A stretch of DNA of 14,092 nucleotides, taken from the NCBI GenBank assembly GCA_026770585.1, contig MU646393.1, forward strand, positions 115,564 through 129,655. The letters are read 5' to 3'. Positions 13,120-14,092 of the stretch are shown one piece after another (the first letter of the stretch is position 1; each line of letters begins with the position of its first letter). The translations under genes and the position numbers were made by a program. The DNA is from Baffinella frigidus. Taxonomy: Eukaryota; Cryptophyceae; Cryptomonadales; Baffinellaceae. The notes under the pieces are model-generated. The model was not told where the DNA came from and ran no database searches. It saw only the letters and a program-made list of their open reading frames with translations.

Positions 13120-13262
13120 CGACCTTGAGGCGAGCTGCTTCCTTATCAACCCCAAGCCCTGAACCATTGCCCCCCGAACCATACACCCCTGAACCCTAAA
13201 CATTAAACCCAGGACGAGGGCCAGGAGTGAGTATGTTGTGGGGTGCGTGTTTTCAGAAAACG
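13120..13262 (+). repeat. Duplicated block with degenerate telomere repeats
   Basis: CCTTGAGGCGAGCTGCTTCC, CAACCCCAAGCCCTGAACC, ACACCCCTGAACCCTAAAC and GACGAGGGCCAGGAGTGAGT parallel 9214-9345. It is followed by TTTCAGAAAACGCCACAGAC as at 9364-9382, so the order is conserved between the two segments. Confidence 0.65.
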
Positions 13263-13314
13263 CCACAGACTCAAGACGTCTCTCCTGTGTGCCTCCTTCA
13301 AGAGGAGGAGGTTC

Positions 13315-13476
13315 ATAGGGTAACGGCCTGAAAATGGGGTAGTTAGGCCTACGGCATTGCCTAGAACCTCCTACCGTAGGCCGAGACTTTTTGGTCCTAG
13401 GATCCCTCGGCCTACGGTAGGGGGTCCTAGGCAATGCCGTATGCATAACTACCCCATTTTCAGGCCGTTAGCCTAT
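13315..13476 (-). mobile_element. PAL-4 palindrome, copy 2
   Basis: ATAGGGTAACGGCCTGAAAA to GGCCGTTAGCCTAT. Its centre (CCGAGACTTTTTGGTCCTAG, then GATCCCTCGG) is the reverse complement of the centre at 9035-9196 with one difference. The outer AACGGCC flanks are swapped too (GGGTAAC left, GTTAGCC right), so the whole element is most likely in the opposite orientation. Confidence 0.85.
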
Positions 13477-13531
13477 GAAGGTGAACCCTCAAGGCGAGAC
13501 TTCCCAAGTGGGACCTCCCAGGTTCGTCACG

Positions 13532-13682
13532 GAAGCTGCCAGCCCTGGATGACTTCCCTGGGACCTGAAGCGGATCAAATCGCCTCTACGCTCACCCCCT
13601 TTTCAGACTTTCAAAGAAGGCGAGCGTAAAGGGGATTTGATCCGCTTCAGGTCCCAAAAAGCCCTCCAGGGCTGGAAGCTTC
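13532..13682. mobile_element. 151-bp foldback element
   Basis: GAAGCTGCCAGCCCTGGA and GGGACCTGAAGCGGATCAAA with CGC, CTACGCTC pair with the right-hand GAGCGTAAAGGGGATTTGAT, CCGCTTCAGGTCCC and CCAGGGCTGGAAGCTTC. The stem is about 65 bp with about 12 mismatches and a short loop (TTTTCAGACTTTCAAAG). No coding capacity. Confidence 0.8.
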
Positions 13683-13703
13683 TGAAACTAAGTTGAGACC
13701 TCC

Positions 13704-13824
13704 TACAGGGGTACCTTGCTCATAAGAAAGCGCCTCCTCCTGGGACCCTACAGTAGGCCCATGCCTAGGGCCCTATGGAGTTCGTAGGGAGTGGGCGTTT
13801 TCTTTTGGGCGAGGCCCCCCTGTA
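13704..13824. mobile_element. PAL-1 palindrome, diverged copy
   Basis: TACAGGGGTACCTTGCTCAT to GGGCGAGGCCCCCCTGTA with the normal centre order (CCTACAGTAGGCCCATGCC, then GGGCCCTATGGAG). The arms have more mismatches than other copies. TA at both ends. Confidence 0.8.
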
Positions 13825-13844
13825 GGGAGACTTCCCAGTTGAGA

Positions 13845-13858
13845 CCCCCCCCCCCCCT
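13845..13858 (+). repeat. Homopolymer C run
   Basis: Fourteen C in a row after GTTGAGA. Length at such runs is often unreliable in sequencing. The surrounding 13825-13926 holds no other feature I can support. Confidence 0.6.
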
Positions 13859-13926
13859 TTAAACACAAGCGCGTGCCAATGTTCTCATGGTTTGCCACAC
13901 TTGCTTGATATGTGTCTCATTACATG

Positions 13927-14030
13927 TACAGGGGTACCTCGCTCATAAGAAAGCGCCCCCCCCCAGGACCCTACAGTAGGCCCATGCCTAGAGCCCTGTG
14001 GTAGTCCTAGGGGAGGGGGCAGTTTCTTAT
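13927..14030. mobile_element. PAL-1 palindrome interrupted by PAL-2
   Basis: TACAGGGGTACCTCGCTCAT and the normal centre are present to GGGGGCAGTTTCTTAT. The expected GAGCGAGGTACC does not follow. Instead a PAL-2 end begins. The breakpoint is the same TTTCTTAT/TTTCTCAT position as at 10473. Confidence 0.75.
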
Positions 14031-14092
14031 AACCCTTAAGTGCCCATGCCGCCAAATTTGAGGGCCAAGAGGTCCTAGGCAGGTCCTAGGGC
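14028..14092 (+). mobile_element. PAL-2 palindrome, cut by the window edge
   Basis: TATAACCCTTAAGTGCCCAT, then GCCAAATTTGAGGGCC and AGAGGTCCTAGGCAGGTCCT. It matches the left half of the PAL-2 consensus in the same orientation as copies 1 and 4. The right half lies outside the window. Confidence 0.75.

Overview
The window is one end of a linear eukaryotic nuclear chromosome. It opens with degenerate C-strand telomere repeat of the CCCTAAA (TTTAGGG) type, which occurs in plants and many algae and protists. No rRNA, tRNA, CRISPR or prokaryotic operon is visible. GC is moderate to high, coding density is very low, and most of the sequence is repeat. An alga or other unicellular eukaryote seems likeliest; I cannot name the species.

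Layout: 1-225 telomere; 226-2213 subtelomeric duplications, foldbacks and a 330-bp CT-rich tract; 2214-2442 a second block of telomere-like repeat inside the chromosome, same orientation; 2540-6490 a dense field of long palindromes; 6570-7475 (minus) gene copy A; 7476-10600 foldbacks, dispersed repeats and palindromes; 10779-11583 (minus) gene copy B; 11584-14092 insertions, a 30-bp tandem repeat and more palindromes.

Palindromes fall into recurring families, named here for convenience. PAL-1 (about 120 bp, ends TACAGGGGTACCTCG, at least eight full or nearly full copies plus fragments), PAL-2 (about 105 bp, ends TATCCCTTAAGTGGCC, at least seven), PAL-3 (3179-3334) and PAL-4 (about 162 bp, ends around AACGGCCTGAAAATGGGG, two copies). 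Their arms differ but their centres resemble one another (CCTAGG, GGGCCCTA, CTACGGTAGG). PAL-1 and PAL-2 are flanked by TA on nearly every side, as expected of non-autonomous elements with a TA target duplication. A second foldback group shares an inner-arm motif, AAATTTACTACAC, under different outer arms. No transposase is encoded in the window.

The only convincing protein-coding signal is a pair of paralogous minus-strand genes (A and B). In each, two conserved reading frames are joined in phase by a putative GC-AG intron of about 300 nt with the same donor, branch-like CTGAC and pyrimidine-CAG acceptor. Copy A is predicted to be 201 aa; copy B is cut off by a PAL-1 fragment that supplies its stop codon (169 aa). 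Function is unknown. The pair belongs to a roughly 3-kb directly duplicated segment (about 6570-9440 and 10779-13312), so each half acts as a partial empty-site reference for insertions in the other.

A third signal is a short dispersed repeat (SKN repeat) with a conserved frame reading GSSKNLKDLKD, usually preceded by a TTCTGCAG acceptor-like sequence. All family names, splice sites and element boundaries were read by eye; none was tested by alignment software or database search.
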